Numbered from the stretch's first letter, positions 51,798-63,776 are shown. The stretch is 64,000 bases of DNA from Palaemon carinicauda (GCF_036898095.1 NC_090744.1:102436938-102500937), one strand, 5' to 3'. Notes: generated by a model from the sequence alone, not told the origin. Program-made: numbers and translations.

Positions 51798-53809
51798 TAA
51801 AAATATGTATGCTGAAATCTGAAAATTTCACCGAATACTTATATGCTTTTCTTTCTATACACGAGGAGCATCCCGAGTGCGGGAACAACTTTTGTAGGGT
51901 CCGTAGTAAGAACTTCTATGGCCATGACATGTGCAGGGCCCATGCTCGCTGCGCAGTCACTAAGGGGGCTCTCAAGTACTGGGACCCATAGGTATGTACC
52001 GATTGTGATAAACTGGTGAAAGAGGCTTTTGATGACCAAAAGTCTACTGAGTCAAGGGATGCAGCAAGTGAGATGCTGCGAAAATGGGTCAGGGGTTTTC
52101 AAAAGAACACCTCTGGCCCATACCTTTCTAATGAGAGGATGAGGGATTGTCTTTTCCCTAGGGCATCTTTGGATACAATCATTCCCCAGGCTCAACCTGA
52201 GATTCCCCTAGTTCAGATTCGGTAGAACCTGACGTATCGGACGCCTTGCAGGGCATCCAATTGGAGGACAACATATCTATTGTCTCGGAGGAGACTGAGA
52301 ACAATCTCCTAGTGGAGGAACTGGATCAGGAGGATGACGTACCTCCTGAGACTGAAGTCGAAAAATCCGAAACGATTTTGGTATCATCAGCAAGGGTGAC
52401 TGAGCCGGTGCCTTCGACTTCTTCCACTGCATCCGAGTTAGATTCCCTCACGAGTACGTTGCACTCGCGGCTGTCTACGGTGCAGGACATTCAGAAGAAA
52501 TCGTCCGAGAAAGAAGCTTCTCTTCGGATGGAAATGCATCAGCTGGTTGCAACACGTTTAGCCCCGAAGAAGCTAAACGTCAAGGATCTCCCCGCTTTCT
52601 CTGACGTCAATCCCTGGAGATACGCAGAGCATATGCCAATGTCAGGGGGGAAGATCTTCCTCTCGGAGAAACTGGGCGCTGTCCCAGTAGAGGAAATTGA
52701 GTTTTGGCCCAGCAAAGGGGCCTAACCGGATTGCTATGTCCGTCTGAGGACGGAACCTGCATCCAAAGAGGAGACAGAGCCGAAGGAGACCATTGTCCTC
52801 GAACTCTCTAAGGCCCAGGCCTTATATACAACCACCTTGAAGGAGAGGGCCTTTACTAGCTCCAAGCTGCCGGCTCTCAACAAAAAGCACCCGTCCTTTA
52901 TTGCTGACCCCAAACGTGCCTTCCCCTTTATGGACTAAGGGTTTAAGGCAGCCTTAAAGGCAATCGAGGCAGGGAAACCTTGCCCTACACTGGAAGAGTG
53001 TAGACCCTTTTCCCTCACCTTTCCATCAGATGATGCAGACTGGAAGGATGTCCACAACACCTTCACAGTCGGGAAGCTGGAGGCAGATATTGCCGGACGA
53101 CAGTTCGGCGAAGACCTCCCGAAGTTGTCAGACTGTCTCCTGCGCAGGGAACAGGAGACAAAAGAGCGTCTTGCTGCTTCCATGTCTCTGCAGACTGGCC
53201 TAGAGACTATGGCAAGCATCCCGGACACCACAGACATGTACATGGTCTTCGCCAAATCTCATTTGGCGACAGTCACCAAGTACCTGTACACTTTTATTAA
53301 AGCCTGAAGGGCTTGTAGAGAGTTCGTCTTCGCCTCGGCTGCGGTGAGGCACGAACCAAGGAACCTGATAGCCTCCAATATCTGGGGAAAAGACCTCTTC
53401 CTAAGCAAAGTGGTCAAAGGTCGTGGACAAAGCCCCAACGGAGAACAGGAATCTCATCTCCAAGTGGGGCTTGTCTTCCAAAAGGAAATCTTCAGCTAAT
53501 GAGGGTCCCCAGCCGAAGAATAAATCGAAACGACCAAGAGTGCCCTCTCGGCCAAAACCACAGCAACAGCTTCCCATGGCCACGGTGCCCCAGACGGTGG
53601 CACAACCAATCACCCCCTTCCAACTGGTGCCCCAAACGCTGGCGACCCAATCGCCGGTGTTCACCCCAGTCTTCGAAAGGCAGTCAACAACCTTTTGGCC
53701 GAAGTCTCGAGGTTCCTTTCGAGGATCCTCTAGACGCCCCTTCAGAGGTAGGGGCAACAAAGGTGGACGTGGCCAAGGAGGTAAATCCTCCAACCAGCAC
53801 TCAAAGTGA
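51798..53809 (+). pseudogene. gag pseudogene of DIRS D
   Basis: The N-terminal part has a Cys/His cluster (HPECGNNFCRV, GHDMCRAHARC, then CTDC) interrupted by TAG at about 51990 between YWDP and VC. It continues EAFDDQKSTESRDAASEMLR, shifts frame near 52220, then runs through an acidic segment (about 52250-52720), stops near 52723 and 52936, a helical segment (about 53000-53306, KLSDCLLRREQETKERLAAS), another stop at 53304-53306, and a final frame ending in an RG-rich tail (FRGRGNKGGRGQGGK, about 53745-53790). The RG tail suggests RNA binding. At least five lesions make it non-functional. Confidence 0.7.
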
Positions 53810-53819
53810 GATGCTACCG

Positions 53820-55699
53820 GTAGGAGGGAGACTTCTCTTCCGGGATCGTTGGACCTTCAATCCCTGGGCCCACAGCCTAATCAAGAACGGACTAGGGTGG
53901 AGTTGGAGATAATCTCCACCAAACTTCCCTCAATTCTTCCAACAATCAACCCCCATACTGGAAGAATATGTTCAGGAACTCCTGAACAAAAGAGTTATAA
54001 GGAAGGCGAAGTCCATCAGATTCCAAGGAAGGCGAAGTCCATCAGATTCCAAGGAAGGCTATTTTGTGTTCCGAAGAAGGACTCGGAAAAGCTCAGAGTC
54101 ATTCTGGACTTGTCACCACTCAACAAGTTCATAGTGAACTACAAGTTCAAAATGCTGACGCTTCAACACATAAGGACCCTTTTGCCCAAACGGGCATAGA
54201 CAGTCTCCATAGACATGACGGATGCGTACTGGCACGTTCCAATCAGCCGTCAAGTTTCTCCCTACCTAGGGTTCAAACTACAGAAAAGAAAGTACGTTTT
54301 CAGAGCCATGCCCTTCGGTCTAAACAAAGCTCTAAGGGTATTCACCAAGCTTGCGAATGCAGTCATTCATCAACTACGCCTAAAGGGAATTCAGGTGGTA
54401 GCCTACCTGGACGACTGGCTGGTGTGGGCAGCATCCAAGGAAGAGTGCATGCAAGACTCCAAGGAAGTGATCCAGTTCCTGGAATACTTAGGATTCAAGA
54501 TCAACTTGAAAAAGTCTCGACTATCTCCAGCTCAAAAGTTCCAGTGGCTGGGCGTCCAATGGGACTTGCAGTCACACTGCCTTTCCATTCCATCAAAGAA
54601 GAGGAAAGGGATAGCAGGATCTGTCAAAAGACTCCTTCAATCTGCCAGGATATCAAGAAGGCAACAGGAGAGAGTGTTGGGGTCCCTCCAGTTTGCCTCG
54701 GTGACAGATCCAGTATTGAGAGCACAATTAAAAGATGCATCAGGAGTTTGGAGAAAATACGCATCAAACGCTCGAAGAGATCTACAAAGACCGATACCAA
54801 ATCGTCTGCGATCACTACTCAAGCCATGGTCGGAGGCCAAGAACCTAAAGAGCAAGGTACCTTTGCAACCACCTCCACCGTCAGTCACCGTTCACACAGA
54901 TGCCTCAAAAGAAGGGTGGGGAGGTCACTCTCATCATCGGAAAGTCCAAGGAACCTGGTCTCCCCTCTTCAAAACTTTCCACATCAATTTTATGGAAGCC
55001 ATGGCAGTTTTTCTCTCTCTGAAGAAACTGAAACTTCGCTGCTCAATCCACATCCGTCTGGTTCTAGACAGCGAAGTCGTAATGAGATGCCTAAACCGAC
55101 AAGGCTCGAGATCGCCTGACATAAATCAAGTGATACTGGCCATCTTCCAACTAGCGAAGAAGAAGAGATGGCACTTGTCAGCAGTCCACCTTCAAGGGTT
55201 CCACAATGTGACAGCGGACGTTCTATCCAGGATCAACCCGATAGAGTCAGAATGGTCCCTAGACCCAAGATCATTCTCTTTCATATTACGCAAAGTCCCA
55301 GGACTGCAGATAGACCTCTTCACAACGAGCGACAACAAGAAGCTACCCCGGTAAGTAGCCCCGTACGAGGATCCTCTATCGGAAGCGATGGATGCAATGT
55401 CCATAGATTGGAACAGATGGTCCAAGATCTACCTATTTCCTCCAACCAACCTTCTGCTGAAAGTCCTCGACAAACTGAGATCCTTTCAAGGGACAGCAGC
55501 AATAGTGGCCCACAAGAGGCCCAACAGTGTTTGGTTCCCTCTGGTAACGGAACTACACCTGAAGCTGATCCCGTTGCCGGACCCAGTTCTGACTCAACAA
55601 GCGCAGAAATTGACTGTCTCAGCTTCATCAGAGAAAACCCAGAACCTTCATCTCATGATTTTCTCGCCTTACGGTCAAGAAACGGTTCGGGATTTCTAG
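53820..55699 (+). pseudogene. pol pseudogene of DIRS D: RT, RNase H, methylase-like
   Basis: The start is seen as GGRLLFRDRWTFNPWAHSLI (about 53820-53885). A 26-bp tandem duplication at 53999-54050 shifts the frame. RT blocks VILDLSPLNKF, then (after a TAG at 54197-54199) DMTDAYWHVPI, FRAMPFGLN and the catalytic YLDDW (54404-54418) follow. RNase H acidic positions appear in TVHTDASKEGWGG (about 54890), FMEAMAVFLSL, LVLDSEVV and VTADVLSR. The methylase-like part begins LQIDLFTTSDNKKLP, is cut by TAA at 55352-55354, and resumes through IYLFPPTNLLLKVLDKL to a TAG at 55697-55699. Confidence 0.85.
53999..54050 (+). repeat. 26-bp tandem duplication in pol of DIRS D
   Basis: AAGGAAGGCGAAGTCCATCA + GATTCC occurs twice in a row. 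Since 26 is not a multiple of three, it moves pol out of frame. Identical copies mean the duplication is recent relative to other lesions. Confidence 0.95.
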
Positions 55700-56632
55700 G
55701 GACAGTATTAACTTCTTAGAAGAATACAAGTCAAAGTCAACAAGAAGACAATATGAGTCTTCCTGGAAGAAATGGGTGGCCTTTGTCAAGGCGAAGAATC
55801 CTAAGGAGATTTCTACGGATTTCTGTTTGTCCTTCTTCATCCATCTTCATGAACAAGGTTTAGCAGCCAATACGATTACTACATGTAAATCTGCCCTAGC
55901 CAGACCAATGCTTTACGCCTTCCAGGTAGACTTTTCTAATGAAATCTTCAACAAGATTCCTAAAGCCTGCGTTAACTTCAGCCCGCAGCTCCTCCAAAGC
56001 CCATTTCACGGTCTTTGGATAAAGTTCTTCACTTAGCATCACCTCTGAACAATGAAGATTGCTCGCTGAAAGACTTGACTCAAAAGGTGATATTCTTATT
56101 TGCACTAGTCTCAGGAGCCAGAGTTAGCAAAATAGTGGCCCTCCCGAGGATGATGGCCACATTCAGTTCACAGACTGCGGAGAACTGAACCTCTTTCCGG
56201 ACCCGACGTTTCTCGCCAAGAACGAGCTGCCCACTAAGAGGTGGGGTCCCTGGAGAATCTGCCCTCTGAAGGAAGAAGCATCCCTCTGCCCAGTGGAATG
56301 CCTAAAGGTCTATCTTCGTAGAACTTCAGACTTTAAGGGAGGTCAGCTTTTCAGGGGAGAGACTTCTTGTTCAACATTATCCTTGAAACAGATAAGGGCA
56401 AAAATCACCTATTTTATACGCAGAGTGGATCCAGATAGTACACCCGCAGGTCATGATCCGAGAAAAGTTGCCTCATCTCTGAATCTCTTTCAGACGATGT
56501 CGTTTGAAAGCCTTCGTGCTTATACTGGATGGTAGTCATCCAGAGTATTCTTCAAACACTACGCGAAGCAATTACAGGAAATAAAATTTCATGTGGTTGC
56601 GGCAGGCAGTGTAATAAAGCCTGCTGCTTGAT
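55640..56632 (+). pseudogene. Tyrosine recombinase pseudogene of DIRS D
   Basis: The N-terminal domain is seen in STRRQYESSWKKWVAFVKAK (about 55738-55800) and ANTITTCKSALA. After a frame change near 56000 the first catalytic Arg lies in SGARVSKI (about 56113-56136). Stops follow. A further frame from about 56293 contains HDPRKVASS with catalytic His (56452-56454) and Arg (56461-56463), then TAG at 56533-56535, and the Tyr in VFFKHYAKQL (56560-56562), ending HVVAAGSVIKPAA. All catalytic residues are traceable, but the gene is broken at least three times. Confidence 0.8.
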
Positions 56633-57520
56633 TACTGCAAAGAACAGTGCACTATTTGGGACTTTTAGTGAAGGGTGTACATGATAGACTCTCAAGGCAT
56701 ATCATGTTGAGTATTGTGTTTAGTGATGACACTATAGACTGTTCTATCTACACAGGTGACATTAAGCATAATAAACTAACACAAGTGCCAGGCATACTTA
56801 TATGCACAGTGTTCCTAGTACCAACAGAATACATAGTGAAATTTTCATATTTCCCATTGAGTGGCTGGTGTTTCCTTTTCAGGTGGAACTTATTTTGTTT
56901 CTGTTATTACTGTTTATGCTTTTATGCAGAATTGTTCAGCGTAAAATGTAATTGAATACAATTATGATTTCTATTTTTATTGTAATAAACAATAGAAGGA
57001 ATCTTTGCGTCTCTTTCACCTCGAATATTCTAGTTTAAGAATAAAGTCAGAGCATCCTTGATTCTATTAATATTTAAGAGAATATTAGGAACTAAGGTTA
57101 CTACTATTCCAAGCAAACAGGTAAGAACTGATTGTACTTAACTGTTTATCTTACTGATTTAAGTTTTCCTACACGTATATAAACCTGTCTGTGTCTTTAA
57201 CAACCAGACTCGGGATGTATCGGTAACCTACACAGATCAATACCATTTAAGTACAATCTATGCTTTACGTATATGATGACACTAATATACAAACTGTTTG
57301 CTAGATTGTTCCTTGAACTCACAATCCTCAGGTTTTTTCCTAGAGTCTACCCAGACTCTTCCCTGTAGGGTGCAGGAAGTACTGACATATTTTATGATCA
57401 GTTGATTGATGTATAACGGTAACATCAAGTGTCTCTAGGTCCAGAAGACCAAAAAGGAAAAATTTATCTCGAGATAAACGGCACTATTGAAAATCCACAG
57501 ATACATTAATGCTCTGGTAA
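56633..57520 (+). other. 3' untranslated region of DIRS D
   Basis: Non-coding sequence between the recombinase remnant and the internal complementary region. AATAAA-type motifs occur (for example GTAATAAACAAT at about 56981). No gene was seen; the 102-codon open frame at 56647-56955 has no motif. Confidence 0.5.
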
Positions 57521-57606
57521 ACTTCCATCAGGACGACATGGCATAAGCCCAAAAAACGGATTTTGAGTGAAGCGAAAAATCTATTTTTGGGTGAGGTAGC
57601 CATGTC
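57521..57606 (+). repeat. Internal complementary region of DIRS D
   Basis: AACTTCCATCAGGACGACAT...AGCCCAAAAAAC is the reverse complement of the left outer end. CGGATTTTGAGTGAAGCGAA...GTGAGGTAGCCATG is the reverse complement of the right outer end, with few differences. Confidence 0.88.
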
Positions 57607-57675
57607 GTCCTGAGGGACCCACCCTCTTTTTGACAAAAGGATAATGAATCCCTCCCTATGGTACTGTATCTGCAA

Positions 57676-58056
57676 CACCTACAAAGCTACAAAGAATGGC
57701 TTGGTGGCGCCGCGCGGTGGCGATTTGGCGCACTATTTACAGTACGGTAGGAGCGTCACCTTTTTAACGAGACTTCTATATTCTTGCCCCTTTTCCCCTC
57801 GAAGCAAAAGTGCTATTAGGGGTGTAGATAGCTATGAGACGTGTCAAGAATACGTCCTCTGAAATTACGCGATATCCCTTATTGAATTAAGGGATATTCG
57901 CTCCAGGAGTTAGAATTCTGGATACCTTTGGTAAATTCTCTGGGATATATCACTGTAGTCAAATATACCTAGGAAGCTACTAATAAAGGAACTTCTATCA
58001 GGATGACATGGGTACCTCACCCAAAAATAGATTTTTCGCTTCGCTCAAAATCCGTT
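57676..58056 (+). repeat. Right inverted terminal repeat of DIRS D
   Basis: The inner part (from AAAGAATGGCTTGGTGGCGC) to ATCAGGATGACATGG is the reverse complement of 49262-49600. The outer end is GTACCTCACCCAAAAATAGA to CAAAATCCGTT. Confidence 0.88.
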
Positions 58057-59395
58057 TTTTGGTCTCGTGCTCTGTGCCACCCTATGTATACAAACCAGAC
58101 AAATGTCGTCCTCTATTATATTTCTACCTCCCATACTTTGATTTATTCACTTGAATGCCTATGAAAGGCCCCACAAAAGCTGCTTAATCTTAACAATAGC
58201 TTTCTGAAACTTTACAGCCATGAAATCAGCATTTAATCAACGCTTGTTTTATCAAGTCAAGGTTATGCCTAGAGGAAATTTGAAGGAAATGATTCACTAG
58301 ACAGTTTTTTGCCTCTTATATTATGAACCCTTCCTAAGAACATTCTTTTAATAGTTACCTTCATTGTATGACTATAAACACACTCATTAACTTCAAGTCT
58401 AAATACTCATAACTTTCATCTGGTCAGGGATAAAACAGCTGAAGGGATGAATCTAGGTTATTTGGGAAAACTTGTATAAATTGCATTTCTAGCAAAAGTT
58501 GTTACATTTATTTCCTTTAGGGAACACTAGACATTGTGGAACTTAAGCCACGAGCATAAAACACCGGGGAAACAAATGGGATCTTATACTAAAGTCTTGG
58601 TTTAATTCTATTGGTTCTCATTGTTAGGTATTTTGTACGTCAGAGAGAAAAAAAAATGCTTCCACAAGCAATCGCGAATGCTGTTATGCAGTGCGTCACC
58701 AACACCTTCTCAAAGATCATTATTAAGCTCTGGAAACGGCATTGCTGTCTGCTATTTTGCTGTTTGATACAAAACAAGCACAAAAACCTGTACACAACCA
58801 TGTCTTATGGTAACCAACTTACCATGATAATGATGTATCATACCATTACCCTTCTTACTACATAAATACTTGGACAAACGCTTCAACTTGATGCTAACTA
58901 TATTTTTGTCCATCTATTTCACTCAATTTCACCAAAACCAATCCAAAACTTAACAATAAACAGTTAACTAACTAAATAAATTTTCAACTATTTTGGCCCT
59001 ATTCAAAATTTCTATAAATGCAACATAATCATGATTGGTGAGCCTTCTTTAACTAATTTGTTACCAACTTTCACTATATAATACTAGTTTACATATGTTT
59101 TCATAGCTTATAAAACCTTCCTTACAAAATTAAATTGGGCAAGAGATAAGGTAAGCTAGAGATGTTTGTACCCCCAGTCATTTAAGCCCAAGCTTCCTAT
59201 TTATATCAGTCTAAGGCATTTCTTTCATTTATCTTTACACAAAGCTGTAGATCAGCTTAGATTGTGGGTCACACGAGGCTAGGAGGAAATTAAAAGAGCT
59301 TGTAGGTTAGTATAAGGAATGAAATGCTAAGGTGCTTCCCTTACTTTCATTTTATATTTGCTGCACAAAGTTAAGGCTTAAATATGACATTGTAG
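58057..59395. other. AT-rich non-coding stretch
   Basis: I see no gene here. An open frame at 58611-58865 has no recognisable motif. Confidence 0.5.
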
Positions 59396-61556
59396 GGTTA
59401 GGAAGGTAAGGTAAGGTAAGCCAAAGTTAGGTAAGATAAGGTAAGGTATGGATAGGTAAAGTAAACTAAGGTACAGTAAGGTATGGGTAGATTGGTAAGG
59501 TAAACTAAGGCATGGATAAGTTAGTTAAGGTAAATTAAGGTATGGTTAGGTATGGGCAGATTGGTTTAGGTAAATTAAGGTATGAGTAGGTATGGGTAGG
59601 TTAGTTTACAATAAACAAAGGTATGGTAAGGTATGGGTTGGTTAGTTAAGGTAAACTAAGGAATGTGAAGGTATGGATAGGTAGGTAAGGTAAGGTAAGG
59701 TAAGGTAGGGTAAGGTTAAGTAGGGTAAGGTTAGGTATGGTTAGGTTAGGTTAAGTTAGGTTAAGTTACGGTAGGGTAGTGTAGGGTAGTGTCGGGTAGG
59801 GTATGATAGGATAGAGTAGGTTAGTTTAGGCTACGTAAGGTTAGATTAGGCTACGTAAAGTTAGGTTAGGTTATGTGAGGTAAAGTACAGGTAGGTAAGG
59901 TAAGGTAAGGTTAACTAGGGTAAGCAGGTTATGTAAGGGTAGGTAAGATGAGGGTAAGGAAGGTAAGATGAAGGTAAGGAAGGTAAAAAAATGAGAGTAG
60001 GGAAGGTAAGCTTAAAGTAGGGAAGGTAAGGCAAAGTAACCTAAGGGTAGGCAAAGTAACCTACGGATAGGGAAAGAAACCTAAGGGTCGGAAAGGTGAC
60101 CTAAGGTTGGGGAATGTAACCCAAGGGTAGGTTTTGCAAGGGTAGATACTATGCGGGGAGAGAAGGTAAGCTAAGGTTAAGGAAGATATGGCGCGGGAAG
60201 ATATAACGCGGGAAGGGAAGGCAAGGGCATGTATGATAAAAGTAGATAAATTAAGGGTTTAGTAAGGTAAGGGTAGGTAGATTAAGGGTTAAGTAAGGTA
60301 AGGGTAGGTAAATTAAGGATAAGTAAGGTAAGGGTAGGTAAGGGGAGAATAAGTAAGGTATTAGTAGGTAAGGTGTGGATAGGCAAGGCATTAGTATGTA
60401 AAGTATTAGTAGGTAATTTATGAGTAGGTAAGCTAAATGCTGATTAAGTAAATACTGATAAGGTAAGGGTAGAAAAAGTAAGGACAGAGAAGGTAAGGGG
60501 AGGAAAAAGGAGGGCAGGGAAGTAAGGGCAGAGAAGGTAAGGGCAGGGAAGGTATGGGCAGAGAAGGTATGGGCAGGGGAAGAAAGGGCTGAGAAGGTAT
60601 GGGCAGGGGAAGTAAGGACAGGTGAGGTAAGAACAGGTGAGGTAAGGACAGGTGAGGGCAGGTAAGGTAAGGTGAGGGCAGGTAAGGTAAGGTGAGGTAA
60701 GGTCAGGGGAAGTAAGGGGAGGTAAGGACAGGGGAGGTAAGGAAAGGGAGGTAAGGACAGGGGAGGTAAGGTCAGAGAAGGTAAGGGCAGAGAAGGTAAG
60801 AGCAGGGAAGGTAAGGGCAGGGAAGGTAAGGGCAGAGAAGGTATGGTCAGGGGAAGAAAGGGCAGGGGAAGGAAGGGCCAAGAAGGTAAGGGCAGGGGAA
60901 GGAAGGGCCAAGAAGGTAAGGGCAGGGAAAGTAAGGGCAGAGAAGGTAAGGGCAGGAGAAGTAAGGTAAGGAGAGGGGAGGTAAGGTAAGGCCAGGTAAG
61001 GTAAGGTGAGGCCAGGTGAGGTAAGGTCAAGGGAAGTAAGGGGATGTAAAGACAGTTAAGGTAACGTAAGATAAAACAGGGGAGGTAAGGACAGGGCAGG
61101 TAAGGACAGGGCAGGTAAGACAAGGGAGGTAAGGACAGGGGAGGTGAGGTAAGGACAGGGGAGGTGAGGTAGGGCCAGGTGAGGTAAGGAAAGGGGAGGT
61201 AAGGGCAGGTAAAGTAAGGTGAGGTAAAGACAGGTGAGGTACGGGCAGTTAAGGTAAGGGTAGGTGTTTTGAGGTGAGGTAAGCTAAGGGTCGGGAATGT
61301 GAGGTTAGGTAAAGTGTTGGTAGGTTAAGGCTAGGTAAGATAAGGTAAGGAAAAGTTTTGCAAAGTAGGGTAAGGGTAGGTAAAGGGAGAATAAGGTAAG
61401 AGCAGGTAAAGTGTGGTTAGGTTATGTTGGGTTAGTTAATGTGGAGGTAGGTTAGGTAAGGGTGGGTAAGGTGTCGGTAAGTTAAGTCAGGTAAGGTTAG
61501 GTAAAGTGGTGGTATGGCATAGATAAGTTAGGTAAAATGATGGTAAGGTAAGAGTA
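59396..61556. repeat. Degenerate TAAGG/TTAGG-type pentanucleotide tract, 2.1 kb
   Basis: Long runs of GGTAA (TAAGG register) are mixed with TTAGG-like and GGTATG variants at 59396-60050. At 60470-61250 longer units such as AAGGGCAGGGAAGGT and AAGGACAGGGGAGGT dominate. Minus-strand frames rich in LPCPYLP and LTFPALT are artefacts. The TTAGG-like pieces recall the arthropod telomere repeat, but most copies are TAAGG, so an ordinary satellite-like expansion is more likely. Confidence 0.9.
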
Positions 61557-62050
61557 TTAAAGGCAACAGCAGAGGATAAGAAACATCCCAGTGACTCGTA
61601 GGTGTAACTGTACAGTACACCTCCTAGACACTTTGTTGTTGCTTGTGTGGAAATTACGACTGATGGCCCAGATGGACCATATTTTCTCTGACTCGTTAGA
61701 TCATTAGAGTTGGGGTTTTTTATCATTCTTGGCTGTGCAATTCACTTAGTTCTGGTCTCCACTACTTAGTTCTTTCATAGTGAAGTTTTCAATATTATTT
61801 AGATACAAGAGTTGGGAAAACACGAATGGGAGTAGTTTACAACAACAAAGAATGTGAAAAATACATCAAATGAATTATTAATTGGAGAGTGTATGTTGGA
61901 AACTATATTTCAAATTCTGTTTTCATCTTTTGGTTTTGGCCTAGGCTATATTTACACTTCTACCAGCCTAGTTTCACATCAAGAAGACTAGTTTAAATGT
62001 AAAACTATTTGAATATTAATTAATTTATCACATATTAACGAAAGCCTTAC
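61557..62050. other. Short non-coding stretch
   Basis: A minus-strand open frame (61726-61560) reads KYGPSGPSVVISTQATTKCL and onward before entering the pentanucleotide tract. It could be a fragment of a dispersed repeat. No gene is called. Confidence 0.4.
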
Positions 62051-62140
62051 CTTCACAGTAATGGGAAACAAGAATTGCACCGCAAAATTCAATATATTGC
62101 CGTTCCTTGTAGCCAGAAGGGAGTAAGAAGAGACGAACGG
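62051..62140 (-). CDS. Very tentative coding exon on the minus strand
   Basis: A donor site GTGAAG|GTAAGG ends a frame of about 30 codons containing LPSGYKERQYIEFCGAILVS then HYCE. The FCGAILVS phrase resembles the block that precedes the catalytic His in trypsin-like proteases, but the His block itself is not present. The acceptor (GTAAACAG) is weak and an in-frame TAA lies directly upstream. It leaves one base over, which would fit the two bases at the start of the exon at 48872. Chance is a serious alternative. Confidence 0.15.
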
Positions 62141-62705
62141 GAGACACTGTTTACTGTTCCAAACTGTGTTAGCAACTGTTTACATCCAAAAAGGGTTCCA
62201 ACAATGTTCAGCCAAATTAAACGTTTTTTTTTTCGCTTATTTATTCCTCAGTCTCAATCATTTTTAATATTCTATTTTATTTAAAATCTACACCAAATAG
62301 CTGGTGTAAACAGGTAATAGAATTAGCAGTAGTGAAGTTGATAAAAAGTAGAATAAATTAGTATTATTGACAGATATATACTGTAGAAAGATTTCGAAAG
62401 AAGAAAGAGAGAAGAATCTTGTATTCATAGAAAGCAGAGTAACGGGAGTTATATTATTTTCTGTCTAGTTAACCTATTGAAAATGGAATGAAACATACAA
62501 CATTAATGGTGAAAATGGCAATAATGTTAATATCAAGTTATATTAAAAATATTATTTCTATTTATTTCGTAGGGCTTTAGTTGTGGTCTACTCGGAAAAA
62601 AGATGCAATTATCTGTGGATAATACTTCAGCCAACATATAAAAATGAACATATTGACTTATGATAATGCAAAGAACTACAATATGACTAAAATAATGAGG
62701 AAATT

Positions 62706-62707
<2 letters not shown>
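62141..62707. other. AT-rich non-coding stretch
   Basis: I see nothing gene-like here. Confidence 0.5.

Positions 62708-62789
<82 letters not shown>
62708..62789. repeat. (TC)n microsatellite
   Basis: An 82-bp uninterrupted CT run. Confidence 0.98.
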
Positions 62790-62793
<4 letters not shown>

Positions 62794-63384
62794 ATGTTCA
62801 AAGTTCTACGGGAAAAAATTTGCTGTAGCATCTCATTGAACTCGACGCTGTTTATTTTTTAATCTTGGAAAGGAATACTAGAATACGTTTTCCGCTTAGA
62901 GGGAAATGCCATATTCAGAAGAGGTATTATAGAATACCCTGCTAATGACATCTAGCAACTCTTTGAAATACAAAAAAAAAAAAAAAATTAGGTACAGAAT
63001 ACATAGCCCTTCATACTTTTACAGATAGCTTATAATGAAACGTTACCATTGAAATATTATATAAGAATCATGTATATAACTAAAATGTATTTGCCATAAG
63101 ATCTCAGTTCAATATACTTATGAGTTTCCTAACAACATCTGAACTGGAATAATAATGAGCTACTATCTCATCTGCAATATTAGAGATTTGATTAATGTAT
63201 AAACCTTTAAAATTGTCAAAAATATTAATGATCAATATTAATTTGAAATAGAGATTAGTAATTTAATGAGGGAATGTTTTCATGAATGAGAAAACCCGAA
63301 TGATCTTTTATTATTGTAGTTCGGTGAAGCTCTAAGAAGACGATATCTCAAAGAGGATATCACACTGAACTGCAAGTTATAAGA
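62790..63384. other. AT-rich non-coding stretch
   Basis: I see nothing gene-like here. Confidence 0.5.
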
Positions 63385-63626
<242 letters not shown>

Positions 63627-63661
63627 TCACAGGGAGACGTGATACTCAGATGCAAAAGAAC

Positions 63662-63776
63662 CACAGGGAAAATGAAAATAGGAAATATAAGATTAAGTCT
63701 TGACTAGTTTCCTGTTACTTTTTCACGGAACTAGTCAAGACTTAATGTTATACTTCCTATTTTAATTTTTCCTGTG
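63662..63776. repeat. Short fold-back element between microsatellites
   Basis: The left arm (63662-63718, CACAGGGAAAATGAAAATAG to AGTCTTGACTAGTTTCC) pairs with the right arm (63725-63776, CGGAACTAGTCAAGACTTAA to TTTTCCTGTG), with a spacer of about 7 nt and roughly 85-90 percent pairing. It lies between a (TG)n and a (TA)n tract. Confidence 0.8.

Larger units (their letters stand above)
49255..58056 (+). mobile_element. DIRS-like retrotransposon D, full length, old
   Basis: An 8.8-kb element is bounded by inverted terminal repeats (about 49255-49600 and 57676-58056) with an internal complementary region at 57521-57606 that matches both outer ends. GTT is shared at the outer ends (49255-49257, 58054-58056). 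ITRs differ by scattered substitutions and small indels, so it is older than B or C. Gene order is gag, RT/RNase H/methylase-like, tyrosine recombinase, all with stops and frameshifts. Its sequence is distinct from A, B and C, so it is a third DIRS family in the window. Confidence 0.9.

Noticed and set aside
58611..58865. 84-codon ORF as a gene
   Set aside because: No motif, no promoter or splice context, and AT-rich background composition.
60251..61123. 290-codon minus-strand ORF rich in LPCPYLP and LPLPSLP
   Set aside because: It is translation of the degenerate pentanucleotide tract; overlapping frames look the same and no domain is present.
59396..61556. Calling the tract a telomere
   Set aside because: Most copies are TAAGG rather than TTAGG, units are irregular, and ordinary sequence continues on both sides.
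61487..61726. 79-codon minus-strand ORF as a gene
   Set aside because: Half of it runs into the pentanucleotide tract; the rest may be a dispersed repeat fragment but cannot be assigned.
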